Under the pieces are notes generated by a model, which was not told the origin of the DNA, ran no database searches, and worked only from the letters and a program-made list of their open reading frames with translations. A stretch of 64,000 nt of DNA from Arthrobacter cheniae (GTDB taxonomy: Bacteria; Actinomycetota; Actinomycetes; Actinomycetales; Micrococcaceae): the NCBI RefSeq assembly GCF_003602275.1, contig NZ_QZVT01000004.1:364463-428462 (forward strand), given 5' to 3'. A program made the translations under genes and the position numbers. Positions 53,322-62,736 of this stretch are shown in pieces (within the stretch, counting starts at the first letter, position 1; each line of letters begins with the position of its first letter).

Positions 53322-53816
53322 ATGAAGGCTTCACCCACCCTCACGGACAACATGCAGGCCGTCCTGGTCGACCTCATCGAACTGCACCTGCAGGGCAAGC
53401 AGGCGCACTGGAATGTAGTCGGCAAGAACTTCCGCGACCTCCACCTGCAGTTGGACGAAATCATCGACGACGCACGCCTCTTCGCAGACGAGATGGCGGA
53501 GCGCATGCGGGCACTGCACGCCGTTCCCGACGGCCGCAGCGTTGCCGTCGCCGAGGGCACGAAGATCGACCCGTTCCCGGCCGGTCTCGTCTCGACGAAG
53601 GACACCGTGGGTCTCGTGGTCCGCATGCTCAATGCCTCGGTGAAGACCATGCGCGATGTGCATGACCAGATCGACGAGGAGGACCCCACCACCGCGGACC
53701 TCCTGCACGGATTCATCGCCAAGCTCGAGCAGTACGCATGGATGGTCGATGCCGAGAACATGGAGCCGACCGCCGAGGTCGTCACGCCGGCCGGCACGGA
53801 TCACGCGACGGTCTGA
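53322..53816 (+). CDS. dps: Dps family DNA-binding ferritin
   Basis: Dodecameric mini-ferritin protecting DNA from iron and peroxide. 164 residues. The ferroxidase region is visible: LHLQGKQAHWNVVGKNFRDLHLQLDEIIDDARLFADEMAER, whose His, Asp and Glu residues form the intersubunit site. The C-terminus (TPAGTDHATV) has no Lys-rich tail, so DNA binding may be weak. GGAGG lies 5 nt before the ATG. Single gene with a strong terminator. Confidence 0.95.
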   Translation: MKASPTLTDNMQAVLVDLIELHLQGKQAHWNVVGKNFRDLHLQLDEIIDDARLFADEMAERMRALHAVPDGRSVAVAEGTKIDPFPAGLVSTKDTVGLVVRMLNASVKTMRDVHDQIDEEDPTTADLLHGFIAKLEQYAWMVDAENMEPTAEVVTPAGTDHATV

Positions 53817-53835
53817 CTCGCAGTACCCGTCCAGC

Positions 53836-53869
53836 CAGGAATGGGGCGCCCATCGGCGCCCCATTCCTG
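53836..53869 (+). terminator. dps terminator
   Basis: Perfect 15-bp stem CAGGAATGGGGCGCC/GGCGCCCCATTCCTG around the 4-nt loop CATC, about 20 bp after the stop. Confidence 0.85.
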
Positions 53870-53899
53870 CGTCCAGGCGGCCTCCTGTAGACCACGGCC

Positions 53900-53936
53900 A
53901 GGAACTCCTCGACACCGACGGTGTCGAGGAGTTCCT
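53900..53936. repeat. 37-nt near-perfect palindrome between dps and usp
   Basis: AGGAACTCCTCGACACCG (53900-53917) and its complement (53919-53936) surround a single central A. It lies between the separate terminators of the convergent dps and tct-usp transcripts, so termination does not explain it. No coding role is visible; the rest of 53817-54079 holds nothing I can assign. Confidence 0.55.
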
Positions 53937-54052
53937 CACGAGTTCACGCTCTTCACCGCTGTCCGCCCGTTGGAGGACGAGGGAAGAACGGTGGAACATG
54001 ACCGGGGCCACCCTGCCGCGCTACGGTTTTCAGGATGGCCCCGGAACTGTCA

Positions 54053-54074
54053 CGTGCCGGCTATCGCCGGCACG
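54053..54074 (-). terminator. terminator of the tctCBA-usp operon
   Basis: CGTGCCGGC/GCCGGCACG, a 9-bp perfect stem with a 4-nt loop, 5 bp after the usp stop on the minus strand. No U-tract. Confidence 0.7.
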
Positions 54075-54079
54075 AGTCC

Positions 54080-54490
54080 TCAGCGGGAGCTGAATTCGTC
54101 ACTCGCTTTGACGGCGAGGACGGGTCGGTCGACCTGCAGCAGGATGCGTTGGGCGTGACTGCCGAGAATGAACTTGCCGACCTGGCTGCGCTTCCGTAGC
54201 CCGATGACGATGAGCGATGCGTCCACTTCCTCGGCCAGGTCGATGAATTCTTCGGTGAGGTCGTTGTCGTGTCCTGGCTGTCGGACGACGGCGTCGACCC
54301 CGAGAGCCCTGGCCCGCCTGATGAGCTCCGTGACCTGTTCCTCGGGGATGAGGGCGGCGTCGACGGGGGCACCTTTGCGGGGTGAGTTGAGGATGACGAC
54401 GTTCGTGTCGCGCAGCCGAGCCTCTTTGAGGCCCGCCTCGAGGGCCGCTTCCCCTTCGGGTGTCGGGACGTATCCGATGAGAATGCTCAT
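54080..54490 (-). CDS. universal stress protein (UspA fold) coupled to tctA
   Basis: 136 residues, single USP domain. MSILIGYVPTPEGEAALEAGLKEARLR opens, and GLRKRSQVGKFILGSHAQRIL (97-117) corresponds to the ATP loop, where the second glycine of the usual G-x2-G-x9-GS is replaced by K100 though the final GS is kept. ATP binding is therefore uncertain. ATG 54490 overlaps the tctA stop (ATGA) and has AAGGA upstream: clear translational coupling. A regulatory partner of the transporter is possible, as with TRAP-associated USPs such as TeaD (known analog); that role is inferred. Confidence 0.88.
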   Translation of the reverse strand: MSILIGYVPTPEGEAALEAGLKEARLRDTNVVILNSPRKGAPVDAALIPEEQVTELIRRARALGVDAVVRQPGHDNDLTEEFIDLAEEVDASLIVIGLRKRSQVGKFILGSHAQRILLQVDRPVLAVKASDEFSSR

Positions 54491-56013
54491 ACTGATTCCT
54501 TGTGGTCGTTGGTGACGGTCGAGTTCCTGGTCGTGCGCTGCTTCAGGGCCTTCTGGATGAAGGGCAGGATGATGACGACGATGAACACGAAGAGGAGCAC
54601 GGCGGTGATGGGCCGGCCGGCGAATTGTGTCGCATCGCCGCCGAAGAGCAGGAGCGAGCGGCGGAGGCTTTCCTCGAGCAGCGCTCCGAGGACGAAGGCG
54701 AGGACGAGGGGGCCGGGTTCGAACCCGAACTTCTTCATGAGGTAGCCGATGATTCCGAAGAAGATGACCAGCCAGATGTCGAAGACGCTGTTGTTGATCG
54801 TGTAGACGCCGATCAGGGTGATGAGCACTGTCACCGGGGCGAGGATCGCAGGGCGAACGCGGAGGATCCGTACGAAGATCCCGACGAGGGGGATGCTCAT
54901 GATCAGGAGCAGGATGTTGCCGATGTACATCGAGTTCACGACGCCCCAGAACAATTCGGGGTCGTTCTGTACGAGCTGCGGGCCCGGGGTCACACCCTGG
55001 ATCAGGAGTGCGCCGAAGATGATGGCCATGGTCGCATTGGCGGGGATGCCGAGTGTGAGCAGTGGGATGAACGAGGAAGTTGCTGCCGCGTTGTTCGCGG
55101 TTTCCGGTCCTGCAACCCCTTCGATCGCGCCTCGACCGAACCGGGAGGGGTCCTTCGCGCGCTTCTTCTCCATGGCGTAGGCGGCCAGCGACGACAGGGT
55201 CGCGCCTCCGCCGGGGAGGATGCCGAGGAAGAAGCCCAGGACGGAACCGCGGCCGATGGCACCGGAAGCTTGCTTGAGGTCCTTGCGTGAAGGCCACACG
55301 TTGGCGACCTTCGCGGGCGCCTGCACCTTGTTGTGGCGCTCTTCCAGGTTGTACAGGATCTCGCCGAGACCGAAGATCCCCATGGCGATGGGCACGAAGT
55401 CGAGTCCGTCCGCGAGGGACAGGCTACCGAGCGTGAAGCGTGATTCACCCGTGAATCCGTCCCTGCCGACGGTGGCGAGCAGGAGCCCGATGGCAGCTGC
55501 GATCAGCGACTTGAGGCGTCCGCCATTGCTGACGGTGGCGACCAGGAGGATGCCGAGCAGAGCCAGCGCCGTGTACTCGGGTGGGCCGAAGTCGAGGGCG
55601 AAGCCGGCGACGAGCGGTGCGAGGAAGGTGAGGCCGATGATGGCTACCGTGCCGCCGACGAAGGATCCGATGGCGGCGACACCGAGCGCGGTGCCTGCCC
55701 TGCCCTGTTTGGTGAGAGCGTATCCGTCGAAGACGGTGACGACAGAAGAGGCTTCTCCGGGTAGCCGGAGCAGGACCGAGGTGATCGTACCGCCGTACTG
55801 TGCGCCGTAGAAGATACCCGAGAGCATGATGATGGCGGTGACGGGTTCGATGCCGTACGTCAGGGGCAGCAGGATTGCGATGGTCGCCGCAGGACCGAGG
55901 CCGGGCAGGACGCCGATCAGCATGCCGATGACGACGCCGAGCAGGCAGTACAGGAGGTTCGTCGGCTCGAGGACGACGCCGAAACCGTTCAGTACCGGTT
56001 CAAAAAATTCCAT
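54487..56013 (-). CDS. tctA: tripartite tricarboxylate transporter large membrane subunit TctA
   Basis: 508 residues, about 11-12 membrane segments. Family landmarks: VVIGMLIGVLPGLGPAATIAILLPLTYG and a second copy GRGSVLGFFLGILPGGGATLSSLAAYAMEKK, the two PGxG loops of TctA. Couples ion flux to uptake of the solute delivered by TctC. It lies 9 bp after tctB and overlaps the usp start. Genomic context points to an aldarate (glucarate or galactarate) substrate. Confidence 0.95.
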   Translation of the reverse strand: MEFFEPVLNGFGVVLEPTNLLYCLLGVVIGMLIGVLPGLGPAATIAILLPLTYGIEPVTAIIMLSGIFYGAQYGGTITSVLLRLPGEASSVVTVFDGYALTKQGRAGTALGVAAIGSFVGGTVAIIGLTFLAPLVAGFALDFGPPEYTALALLGILLVATVSNGGRLKSLIAAAIGLLLATVGRDGFTGESRFTLGSLSLADGLDFVPIAMGIFGLGEILYNLEERHNKVQAPAKVANVWPSRKDLKQASGAIGRGSVLGFFLGILPGGGATLSSLAAYAMEKKRAKDPSRFGRGAIEGVAGPETANNAAATSSFIPLLTLGIPANATMAIIFGALLIQGVTPGPQLVQNDPELFWGVVNSMYIGNILLLIMSIPLVGIFVRILRVRPAILAPVTVLITLIGVYTINNSVFDIWLVIFFGIIGYLMKKFGFEPGPLVLAFVLGALLEESLRRSLLLFGGDATQFAGRPITAVLLFVFIVVIILPFIQKALKQRTTRNSTVTNDHKESV

Positions 56014-56022
56014 GGGGTTTCC

Positions 56023-56616
56023 CTAGAACAGATGCGGGATGGGCACATTGAGGGCGAGGACGAAGAGCAGATAGAACGCGGTGGTGATTCCCACGCTCAG
56101 CAGTGCCGTCATTCGCCAGGTTTCCTTGCCCAGGAAGCGGAGCCAGATCACGTTCAGGAGCAGGGCGGGAATCTCGAAGCCGATCCGGCCGATGAGGAGC
56201 GTGAAGACGACGAGGCTGCCCAGCCCCGCCGCGACCTGGAGGCTGGAGCGGGAGAACTTCTCCGCATCAAGGACGTTTCGTCCGAACAGGGCAAGGGCGA
56301 TGCCGAGGACGATCAGCAGGACGCTGATCAGGAACGGCCACAGGCCCGGTTCGGGATCTGCCGGCGAGCCCAGGCCAAGCCCGAGTGAACCGATGGTGCC
56401 GGCGATCCCGATGGCGGTGACGACGATCGCGGAGGCGATGTTCGCACCCGGTCCGGCTGCAGGGGGTTTTTCCTGCTCCCACTGGGCAGCGAGGTCTTCC
56501 GGCGTCAGGTCGTCGACGAGGTGGTGCCCGTGGTCGGGAGCCTGGTGTGTGGGCTCAGGGTGGAGGGGGTGCGAACCGCCGGTTGCCCGGCGGCTCGCGT
56601 CAGGTGATGAAGTCAC
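56023..56616 (-). CDS. tctB: tripartite tricarboxylate transporter small membrane subunit TctB
   Basis: 197 residues. After a hydrophilic N-terminus of about 55 residues (HHLVDDLTPEDLAAQWEQEKP), four membrane helices follow (TIGSLGLGLGSPADPEPGLWPF loop between the first two is typical). GTG 56616 overlaps the tctC stop (TAGTG), giving coupled translation. An upstream frame to 56685 is a shadow inside tctC. Confidence 0.9.
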   Translation of the reverse strand: MTSSPDASRRATGGSHPLHPEPTHQAPDHGHHLVDDLTPEDLAAQWEQEKPPAAGPGANIASAIVVTAIGIAGTIGSLGLGLGSPADPEPGLWPFLISVLLIVLGIALALFGRNVLDAEKFSRSSLQVAAGLGSLVVFTLLIGRIGFEIPALLLNVIWLRFLGKETWRMTALLSVGITTAFYLLFVLALNVPIPHLF

Positions 56617-57629
56617 TACTCGCCGCCGAGGTCGATGTCGTACTTCTCCACCAATTCCTTGTACTTGGCGGCGTTGGCCGTCCATTCCTCGGTGACCTGC
56701 TCGCCGTCGATCTCGTGAGGGGTGAAGAGGTTCTCCTCGTTGAAGGTCTTGTACTCTTCGCTCTCGAACGCGGCCGAGACCGCTTCGCGCAGCTTCTTGA
56801 GCGCCGGTTCCGGGGTGCCCTTGGGGGCTGCGATCGCACGGTACTGCGACACCGGGACGTCATAGCCTGCCTCGAGGGCGGTCGGGACGTCCGGGAGGTA
56901 CTGGTTGCGCTCGTCCGAGAACGTCACGATCGGCCTCAGGGTACCGGCCTCGATCTGGGGCATCGCCTCCCCGAGCTGGATGGTGGCGAAGTCGACCTGG
57001 TTGCCGAGGATCGCCGTCATGGCCGGGGATCCGCCGTCGAAGGGAACGTCGGTGCCTTCGACCCCTGCCTGCTTGAACAGCAGTGCCTGGGCGAGCTGGC
57101 TGCCTGTGCCGACACCGGTGGTCGCGAAATTGAATGCCTTGCCCGCGGCGACGATGTCTTCCACGGTCTCGTACTCGGATTCAGCGTTTGCAACGAGGAC
57201 GTAGTCGTCCTGTGAGATGCCGCTGATCACGTCGAGATCGTCGAGGGTTACCGCTTCGTCCTCGCTCACGGCCAGGGGTGTGATGGCGATCAGGGAGGCA
57301 TTGAGAAGGATGAGCGTCTGCCCGTCCGGCGTCGCGTTGGCCACTTCCTGGGTTGCAAGGGCGCCGTTGGCACCGGGCTTGTTCACGACGGGCATCGGAG
57401 CTCCAAGGGCCTCCGAGGCATTCTCGGCGATGGCACGACCGATGAGGTCGGTGCTCCCACCGGGATCCTGTCCGATGGTCAGTGTCACCGGGCCGGAGGG
57501 GAACTCGGTTCCGTCCTCGCTTGCGCCGGAGTTGGCGACATTGCCACCGCAGGCCGAGAGAGTCAGTGCCAGAACAGCCGCTACGCCAAGGGCCGAGGTG
57601 GAACGACGGGCGAACTTCGAATGGATCAT
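56616..57629 (-). CDS. tctC: tripartite tricarboxylate transporter binding protein TctC
   Basis: Extracytoplasmic solute-binding lipoprotein, 337 residues. Signal peptide with lipobox LSAC (C27), then the Bug-type fold: GPVTLTIGQDPGGSTDLIGRAIAENASEALGAPMPVVNKPGANGALATQEVANATPDG. The bi-lobed PxPG-like loops contact carboxylates. AAAGGAG lies 6 nt before the ATG. First gene of the operon, reading away from lysR. Confidence 0.94.
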   Translation of the reverse strand: MIHSKFARRSTSALGVAAVLALTLSACGGNVANSGASEDGTEFPSGPVTLTIGQDPGGSTDLIGRAIAENASEALGAPMPVVNKPGANGALATQEVANATPDGQTLILLNASLIAITPLAVSEDEAVTLDDLDVISGISQDDYVLVANAESEYETVEDIVAAGKAFNFATTGVGTGSQLAQALLFKQAGVEGTDVPFDGGSPAMTAILGNQVDFATIQLGEAMPQIEAGTLRPIVTFSDERNQYLPDVPTALEAGYDVPVSQYRAIAAPKGTPEPALKKLREAVSAAFESEEYKTFNEENLFTPHEIDGEQVTEEWTANAAKYKELVEKYDIDLGGE

Positions 57630-57700
57630 TGCAATCTCCTTTGATGAAGACCCGGGAGTACCTACCTGTGATGGCAGTCACGCAGAGCCTGATAGAAGAA

Positions 57701-57755
57701 GCTTAGAAAGCAGCATCATGCATGTCTAAGCCCAATAAAGTATGAACTGATACCC
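57701..57755. promoter_or_regulatory. candidate LysR operator region between tctC and lysR
   Basis: GCTTAGA (57701-57707) and TCTAAGC (57725-57731) form a dyad with 17 nt between; GTAT and ATAC half-sites (57740-57743 and 57750-57753) lie nearby around GTATGAACTGATAC. The CTTAGA half-site and GTTCATAC also occur before kdgD. Binding by the LysR protein is inferred. Confidence 0.45.
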
Positions 57756-57765
57756 TCTGTGCATC

Positions 57766-58650
57766 ATGTATTCCCTCGATCAGCTACGTGGATTCGTCGC
57801 CGTCGCCGAAGAACTGCACTTCGGCAGGGCGGCCGAGCGGCTGCGCATGACGCAGCCCCCGCTGAGCCGCCAGATCCAGAAGCTGGAGAAGGCCATCGCT
57901 GTGCAGCTCTTCGAGCGGGACAGTCGTGGCGTCACCCTCACAGCTGCCGGCAACGCGTTCCTCGGCGAAGCGCAGCGCCTCCTGGCACTGGCCGAAAGCG
58001 CCCCGGACCTGGCCCGGCGCATCTCCAAGGGATCGGCTGGATCGATCAGGATCGGCTTCACGGCGGCGTCCACCTTCGGGATCCTGGGCGCCCTGCTCAA
58101 CGAGATCTCCAGCGAGCTGCCCGAAGTCGACATCGAGCTGCGGGAGATGGTGACCCGCGAACAGATCGACGCGTTACGGGACGGCGATATCGACCTCGGG
58201 CTCGCCCGCCCTCCCTTCGATCAGGAAGTCTTCGGTTCCCGCCTGCTGTATCGCGAACCGCTCGTTGCAGCGGTGCCTGAAGGTCACCACCTTGCCGCCA
58301 CGGGTCGGCCTCTCACCATCGAGGACCTGAAGAGCGAAGCGCTGATCATGCACTCTCCCACCCAGGCGAAGTATTTCTACGACCTCATCGTCCGACTGGC
58401 TCCGTCCGGCCAGCTCCACTACGTCCACACCGTGGCGCAGATCCTGACCATGGTTTCCCTCGTCGCAGCCCACCGGGGTATCGCGCTGGTGCCGCATTCC
58501 ACCACGGCTCTCGGGATCGACGGGGTGCAGTACTGCGACCTCGACGGATTCGGGTCCGACGCCGTCGAGCTCTTCGCCATCTGGCTGAAGGCATCCAAGA
58601 ACCCTGCTCTACACCGGGTCCTCGACGCGATCACCGAACGAATCCACTAA
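57766..58650 (+). CDS. LysR-family transcriptional regulator of the aldarate island
   Basis: 294 residues. N-terminal winged HTH (about 3-62; [42 protein letters not shown]), then the effector-binding domain (about 90-290) of two lobes. Lies between tctCBA-usp (divergent) and kdgD (same strand), the usual place for a local activator; inducer probably an aldarate or a pathway intermediate. It has no visible Shine-Dalgarno. LTTR auto-regulation through the intergenic region is plausible. Confidence 0.93.
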   Translation: MYSLDQLRGFVAVAEELHFGRAAERLRMTQPPLSRQIQKLEKAIAVQLFERDSRGVTLTAAGNAFLGEAQRLLALAESAPDLARRISKGSAGSIRIGFTAASTFGILGALLNEISSELPEVDIELREMVTREQIDALRDGDIDLGLARPPFDQEVFGSRLLYREPLVAAVPEGHHLAATGRPLTIEDLKSEALIMHSPTQAKYFYDLIVRLAPSGQLHYVHTVAQILTMVSLVAAHRGIALVPHSTTALGIDGVQYCDLDGFGSDAVELFAIWLKASKNPALHRVLDAITERIH

Positions 58651-58656
58651 CCCGTG

Positions 58657-58671
58657 ATACCCGGAAGGTAT
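58657..58671 (+). promoter_or_regulatory. LTTR recognition box before kdgD
   Basis: ATAC-N7-GTAT (58657-58660, 58668-58671) within GATACCCGGAAGGTATC, the classical T-N11-A LysR motif. Its centre is about 64 bp before the transcription start predicted from the promoter at 58692-58721, which is the usual position for an LTTR activation site. It may also act as a hairpin after lysR. Confidence 0.6.
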
Positions 58672-58691
58672 CGCTTCATTCTAAAACAGTC

Positions 58692-58721
58692 TTAGACACG
58701 TATCGGTGTCGTTCATACGCT
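58692..58721 (+). promoter_or_regulatory. probable kdgD promoter
   Basis: -35 TTAGAC (58692-58697) and -10 TACGCT (58716-58721), 18-bp spacer. A TCTAA-N7-TTAGA dyad (58680-58696) overlaps the -35. Confidence 0.5.
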
Positions 58722-58781
58722 GGGTTCTATCAAACCTCCTGGCGCCCGACGGTCGCGCCACCTCTACCGAAGGGTCTCCCC

Positions 58782-59696
58782 GTGGCTCACCTGAATCCCT
58801 CCGAGCTGGCGCAACGCATCAAGTCGGGTCTCCTCTCATTCCCCGTCACGCACTTCGACCAGCAACTCCAGTTCGACGAAGCCCGCTACCGGGAGCACCT
58901 GGCATGGCAGTCGGACTTCGACGTCGCTGGACTCTTCGCTGCCGGCGGCACCGGTGAAGGCTTCTCACTCACGACCGCAGAGATGGACCGTGTCGTCCGC
59001 GTTGCCGTCGATGAGATCGGCGGCAAGGTGCCCGTCATCGCATCAGCCACCGGTGGTACGTTCTCGGCGATCGAACATGTCCGCTCCGCCGAAGACGCAG
59101 GAGCCGACGGAATCCTGCTCATGCCGCCGTACCTGACCGAGGCCGACCAGGAAGGGCTCATCGAACACGTGAGCGCTGTCTGCGCAGCAACCTCGCTGGG
59201 TGTCATCGTCTACAGCCGCGCAAATGCGGTCCTCAACGACCGCTCTGTCGCGATCCTCGCCGACCGCAACGCAAACCTCATCGGGTTCAAGGACGGCATC
59301 GGCAACATCGAACAGATGACCCGCATCTACGCCCGGGTCGGTGAGCGCCTCACCTACATCGGAGGACTTCCCACCGCCGAGACCTTCGCGCTGCCCCTGC
59401 TGCAGCTCGGGGTGAGCACCTACTCGTCAGCGATGTTCAACTTCGTTCCGGAGTTCGCCCTCGCCTTCTACCAGGACGTCATCGCGCAGAACAGGACTGC
59501 CGTCTACGAGAAGCTCAACGACTTCGTCATCCCCTACCTGGACATCCGTGACCGGGTGAAGGGATACGGCGTGAGCATCATCAAGGGCGGGCTCGACGCC
59601 GTAGGCCGCAACGGTGGCCTCGTACGTCCGCCCCTGCAGAACCTCACCGACGCCGACCAGTTCGAACTGTCCACCCTGATCAAGAAGATCAGCTAG
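58782..59696 (+). CDS. kdgD: 5-dehydro-4-deoxyglucarate dehydratase
   Basis: Converts 5-keto-4-deoxy-D-glucarate to 2-oxoglutarate semialdehyde (2,5-dioxopentanoate) with loss of water and CO2. 304 residues, class I aldolase (DHDPS) fold. GGTGE (55-59), Y144 in VIVYSRAN and Schiff-base lysine K170 in [10 protein letters not shown] are in place. GTG start with AAGGG 8 nt before it. First gene of the aldarate operon: a 10-bp gap to the aldehyde dehydrogenase. Confidence 0.95.
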   Translation: MAHLNPSELAQRIKSGLLSFPVTHFDQQLQFDEARYREHLAWQSDFDVAGLFAAGGTGEGFSLTTAEMDRVVRVAVDEIGGKVPVIASATGGTFSAIEHVRSAEDAGADGILLMPPYLTEADQEGLIEHVSAVCAATSLGVIVYSRANAVLNDRSVAILADRNANLIGFKDGIGNIEQMTRIYARVGERLTYIGGLPTAETFALPLLQLGVSTYSSAMFNFVPEFALAFYQDVIAQNRTAVYEKLNDFVIPYLDIRDRVKGYGVSIIKGGLDAVGRNGGLVRPPLQNLTDADQFELSTLIKKIS

Positions 59697-59706
59697 GAGC
59701 TCCGCC

Positions 59707-61317
59707 ATGACCACCACCTTCAGCCCGACCATCACTGGCCAGTCCCTCATCGCGGGCCGCCCGGTCGAGGGATCCGCGGGCACCGCGCGGGCCATCAACC
59801 CGGCCACCAATGAGCAACTGGAACCACTCATCACCCTGATCGACGGATCCGAGCTCGCCGAGGCGACGGCCGCCGCAGCCGCCGCCTTCGACACGTACCG
59901 CGCTACAACCCCCGTCGAGCGGGCTGCATTCCTCGAGCGCATTGCCGACAACATCGATGCCCTCGGTTCGGAACTCACCGAACGGGCTGTCCTCGAGACC
60001 GGTCTTCCCGCCGGCCGCATCGAAGGTGAGCGTGCCCGCACCGTGGGACAGATGCGCCTTTTCGCCGCTGTCGTCCGCCAGGGCGACCACGTGCAGGCAC
60101 GCATCGACCCAGCCCTGCCCGACCGTGCACCCCTGCCCCGGCTGGACATCCGGCAGCGCCACATCGGACTCGGTCCGGTCGCCGTCTTCGGGGCAAGCAA
60201 CTTCCCGCTCGCCTTCTCGACGGGCGGAGGCGACACGGCCTCAGCCCTGGCGGCCGGCTGCCCCGTCATCGTCAAAGCGCACAACGCACACCCCGGTACC
60301 GCTGAACTCGTAGGTCACGCGATCACCCGGGCTGTCGAAGATTCCGGGCTCCCGGCAGGAGTCTTCTCCCTCATCTTCGGGGCCGGCACATCCGTGGGCC
60401 AGGCACTCGTCGCCGACCCGCACATCAAGGCTGTCGGCTTCACCGGATCCCGCGGAGGCGGCACCGCCATCATGGCGACCGCCGCGGCGCGCCCCGAACC
60501 CATCCCGGTGTACGCGGAAATGTCCTCGATCAACCCGGTCTTCGTCTTCCCCGGGGCCATCCTGGATGACGTCGACACCCTCGCGTCCGGCCTCGTCGGA
60601 TCGCTGACCATGGGTGCAGGACAGTTCTGCACCAACCCGGGCCTTGTCTTCGTTCCCACCGGAACGCAGGGAGACCGCCTCGTCGCCGCAGCTTCCACGG
60701 CACTGCGCGCGACGCAGGGTTCCACCATGCTCACCCGGGGCATCGCCGACGCATGCGCCGCAGGGGTGTCCAAGCTTCGGAACGAAGCCGACGTCACCGT
60801 CGTCGCCGAGGGCCGGCCGGGCCCCACGGAGAATGCGCCGGGCGCGGTGCTCTTCTCCACCACGACGGACACCTTCAGGGACAACCTGGGCCTTCAGGAG
60901 GAAGTCTTCGGTGCCGCCGGGATCTTCATCCGCTACAGCAGTGAAGACGAGCTCCTCGCGTCCGCCGAAGCGCTCGAGGGTCAGCTCACGGCAACGATTC
61001 ATGCGACGTCGTCGGACAATACCGCGATCGCACCCCTGCTGCCGGTCCTGGAGCGCCGGGTAGGCCGGATCCTGTTCAACAGCTGGCCCACCGGTGTCGA
61101 GGTAGGGCACGCCATGGTCCATGGTGGACCGTTCCCGGCAACATCGGACTCCCGCTCCACGTCCGTCGGCTCGCTGGCCATCATGCGGTTCCAGCGCCCC
61201 GTCAGCTACCAGAACATCCCCGACGAGCTGCTGCCGGCACCGCTGCAGGAAGCAAACCCCTGGAAGCTGAACCGCCGGGTCGACGGCACTGTCGTCAGCG
61301 TGGAGGAGTCCCAGTGA
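59707..61317 (+). CDS. 2-oxoglutarate semialdehyde (2,5-dioxovalerate) dehydrogenase
   Basis: Oxidises 2-oxoglutarate semialdehyde to 2-oxoglutarate, feeding the TCA cycle. 536 residues, typical of the long KGSADH (type III) group. ALDH residues fit: N165 in ASNFPL, general base E271 in AEMSSINP, and catalytic C308 in [10 protein letters not shown]. Substrate follows from the kdgD-aldH-gudD context and family resemblance. GGAG before the ATG, coupled by overlap (GTGA) to gudD. Confidence 0.93.
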   Translation: MTTTFSPTITGQSLIAGRPVEGSAGTARAINPATNEQLEPLITLIDGSELAEATAAAAAAFDTYRATTPVERAAFLERIADNIDALGSELTERAVLETGLPAGRIEGERARTVGQMRLFAAVVRQGDHVQARIDPALPDRAPLPRLDIRQRHIGLGPVAVFGASNFPLAFSTGGGDTASALAAGCPVIVKAHNAHPGTAELVGHAITRAVEDSGLPAGVFSLIFGAGTSVGQALVADPHIKAVGFTGSRGGGTAIMATAAARPEPIPVYAEMSSINPVFVFPGAILDDVDTLASGLVGSLTMGAGQFCTNPGLVFVPTGTQGDRLVAAASTALRATQGSTMLTRGIADACAAGVSKLRNEADVTVVAEGRPGPTENAPGAVLFSTTTDTFRDNLGLQEEVFGAAGIFIRYSSEDELLASAEALEGQLTATIHATSSDNTAIAPLLPVLERRVGRILFNSWPTGVEVGHAMVHGGPFPATSDSRSTSVGSLAIMRFQRPVSYQNIPDELLPAPLQEANPWKLNRRVDGTVVSVEESQ

Positions 61318-62645
61318 CATCCTCCACACCGACCATTGTCTCCATCGAGGTCGTCCCCGTTGCCGGGCACGACAGCATGCTGCTGAACCTCAGCGGTGCG
61401 CACGGCCCGTACTTCACCCGCAACATCACCATCATCACCGACACTGCCGGCCACACCGGACTCGGAGAGGTCCCCGGCGGGGAAGCAATCCGCTCAACCA
61501 TCGAGGAGGCCGGCGAACTGCTCGTCGGGAAGCCGATCGCGCTCTACCGGCAACTGCTCCGCCAGGTGTCCGAGCGGTTCGCGGATCGCGACGCCGGAGG
61601 CAGGGGTGCCCAGACCTTCGACCTGCGCACCACCATTCACGCCGTGACCGCCATTGAGTCCGCGCTCCTGGACCTCATGGGTCAGCACCTCGAGGTTCCG
61701 GTTGCCGAATTGCTCGGTGAAGGTCAGCAGCGCGACCGCGTCCAGATGCTCGGCTACCTCTTCTACATCGCCGATCGCAACAAGACGGACCTGTCCTACC
61801 TCAGCGGGGATGACACCTCCGATGCCTGGGGTCGGCTGCGGCGCGAGGAAGCGATGACGCCGGAAGCAATCGTTGCCCTCGCCGAAGCCGCCCAGGACCG
61901 GTACGGATTCCAGGACTTCAAGCTCAAAGGCGGCGTGCTCTCCGGTGCGGAGGAGGTGGAAGCGGTCAGGGCCCTGGCTGCCCGCTTCCCGGATGCCCGC
62001 ATCACGCTGGACCCCAACGGCGGGTGGCTGCTCAAGGACGCCATCGAGCTGTGCTCCGACCTTCACGCGGTTCTTGCCTACGCCGAGGACCCCGTCGGAG
62101 CGGAAGGCGGGTTCTCCGGACGCGAGACCATGGCGGAATTCAAGCGAGCGACAGGATTGCCGACAGCAACCAACATGGTAGCCACGGACTGGCGCCAGAT
62201 GGCGCATGCCATCCGTTCGAACGCTGTCGACATCCCTCTCGCCGATCCCCACTTCTGGACCATGCAGGGCTCCGTCCGCGTCGCGCAGCTGTGCAACGAC
62301 TTCGGCCTCACCTGGGGATCGCACTCGAACAACCACTTCGACATCTCCCTGGCCATGTTCACCCATGCAGGCGCCGCAGCGCCCGGGAAGATCACAGCCC
62401 TGGACACGCACTGGATCTGGCAGGATGGCCAGCCCCTCACCAAGGAGCCTCTTACCATCGAGAACGGCTTCATCACCGTTCCCAGGCGACCCGGCCTGGG
62501 CATCGAGCTGGACCGGGACGCCCTTCAGGCAGCACATGAGCTCTACCTCGAGCATGGTCTGGGCTCCCGCAACGATGCCGCCGCCATGCAGTACCTCGTC
62601 CCGGATTGGCAGTTCGACCCGAAGAAACCCTGCCTCGTCCGTTGA
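61314..62645 (+). CDS. gudD: glucarate dehydratase
   Basis: Dehydrates D-glucarate (and L-idarate) to 5-keto-4-deoxyglucarate. Enolase superfamily, 443 residues. All catalytic positions of E. coli GudD can be matched with a two-residue offset: K203/K205 in FKLKGG, metal ligands D233 (LDPNGGW), E258 (YAEDP) and N287 (ATNMVATD), and H337 in GSHSNNH. GTG start overlaps the ALDH stop by 4 bp. Confidence 0.96.
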   Translation: MTSSTPTIVSIEVVPVAGHDSMLLNLSGAHGPYFTRNITIITDTAGHTGLGEVPGGEAIRSTIEEAGELLVGKPIALYRQLLRQVSERFADRDAGGRGAQTFDLRTTIHAVTAIESALLDLMGQHLEVPVAELLGEGQQRDRVQMLGYLFYIADRNKTDLSYLSGDDTSDAWGRLRREEAMTPEAIVALAEAAQDRYGFQDFKLKGGVLSGAEEVEAVRALAARFPDARITLDPNGGWLLKDAIELCSDLHAVLAYAEDPVGAEGGFSGRETMAEFKRATGLPTATNMVATDWRQMAHAIRSNAVDIPLADPHFWTMQGSVRVAQLCNDFGLTWGSHSNNHFDISLAMFTHAGAAAPGKITALDTHWIWQDGQPLTKEPLTIENGFITVPRRPGLGIELDRDALQAAHELYLEHGLGSRNDAAAMQYLVPDWQFDPKKPCLVR

Positions 62646-62671
62646 TCGCACCCACCAGGAAACGGTCGTCC

Positions 62672-62715
62672 GTACCTCCCCGGCTCCGCACTGTCCGCGG
62701 CTCCGGGGAGGGTAC
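62672..62715 (+). terminator. hairpin between gudD and the AEC gene
   Basis: CTCCCCGG (62676-62683) pairs with CCGGGGAG (62703-62710) across 19 nt, extendable through GTAC/GTAC with one bulge. No U-tract; it may be a partial terminator or an attenuator. Confidence 0.5.
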
Positions 62716-62736
62716 TCCTGCTGGAAACAGACGGCC

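Noticed and set aside
53998-54093. 31-codon frame starting MTGATLPRYGF between dps and usp
   Set aside because: Overlaps the usp end and the operon terminator, with a poor ribosome site.
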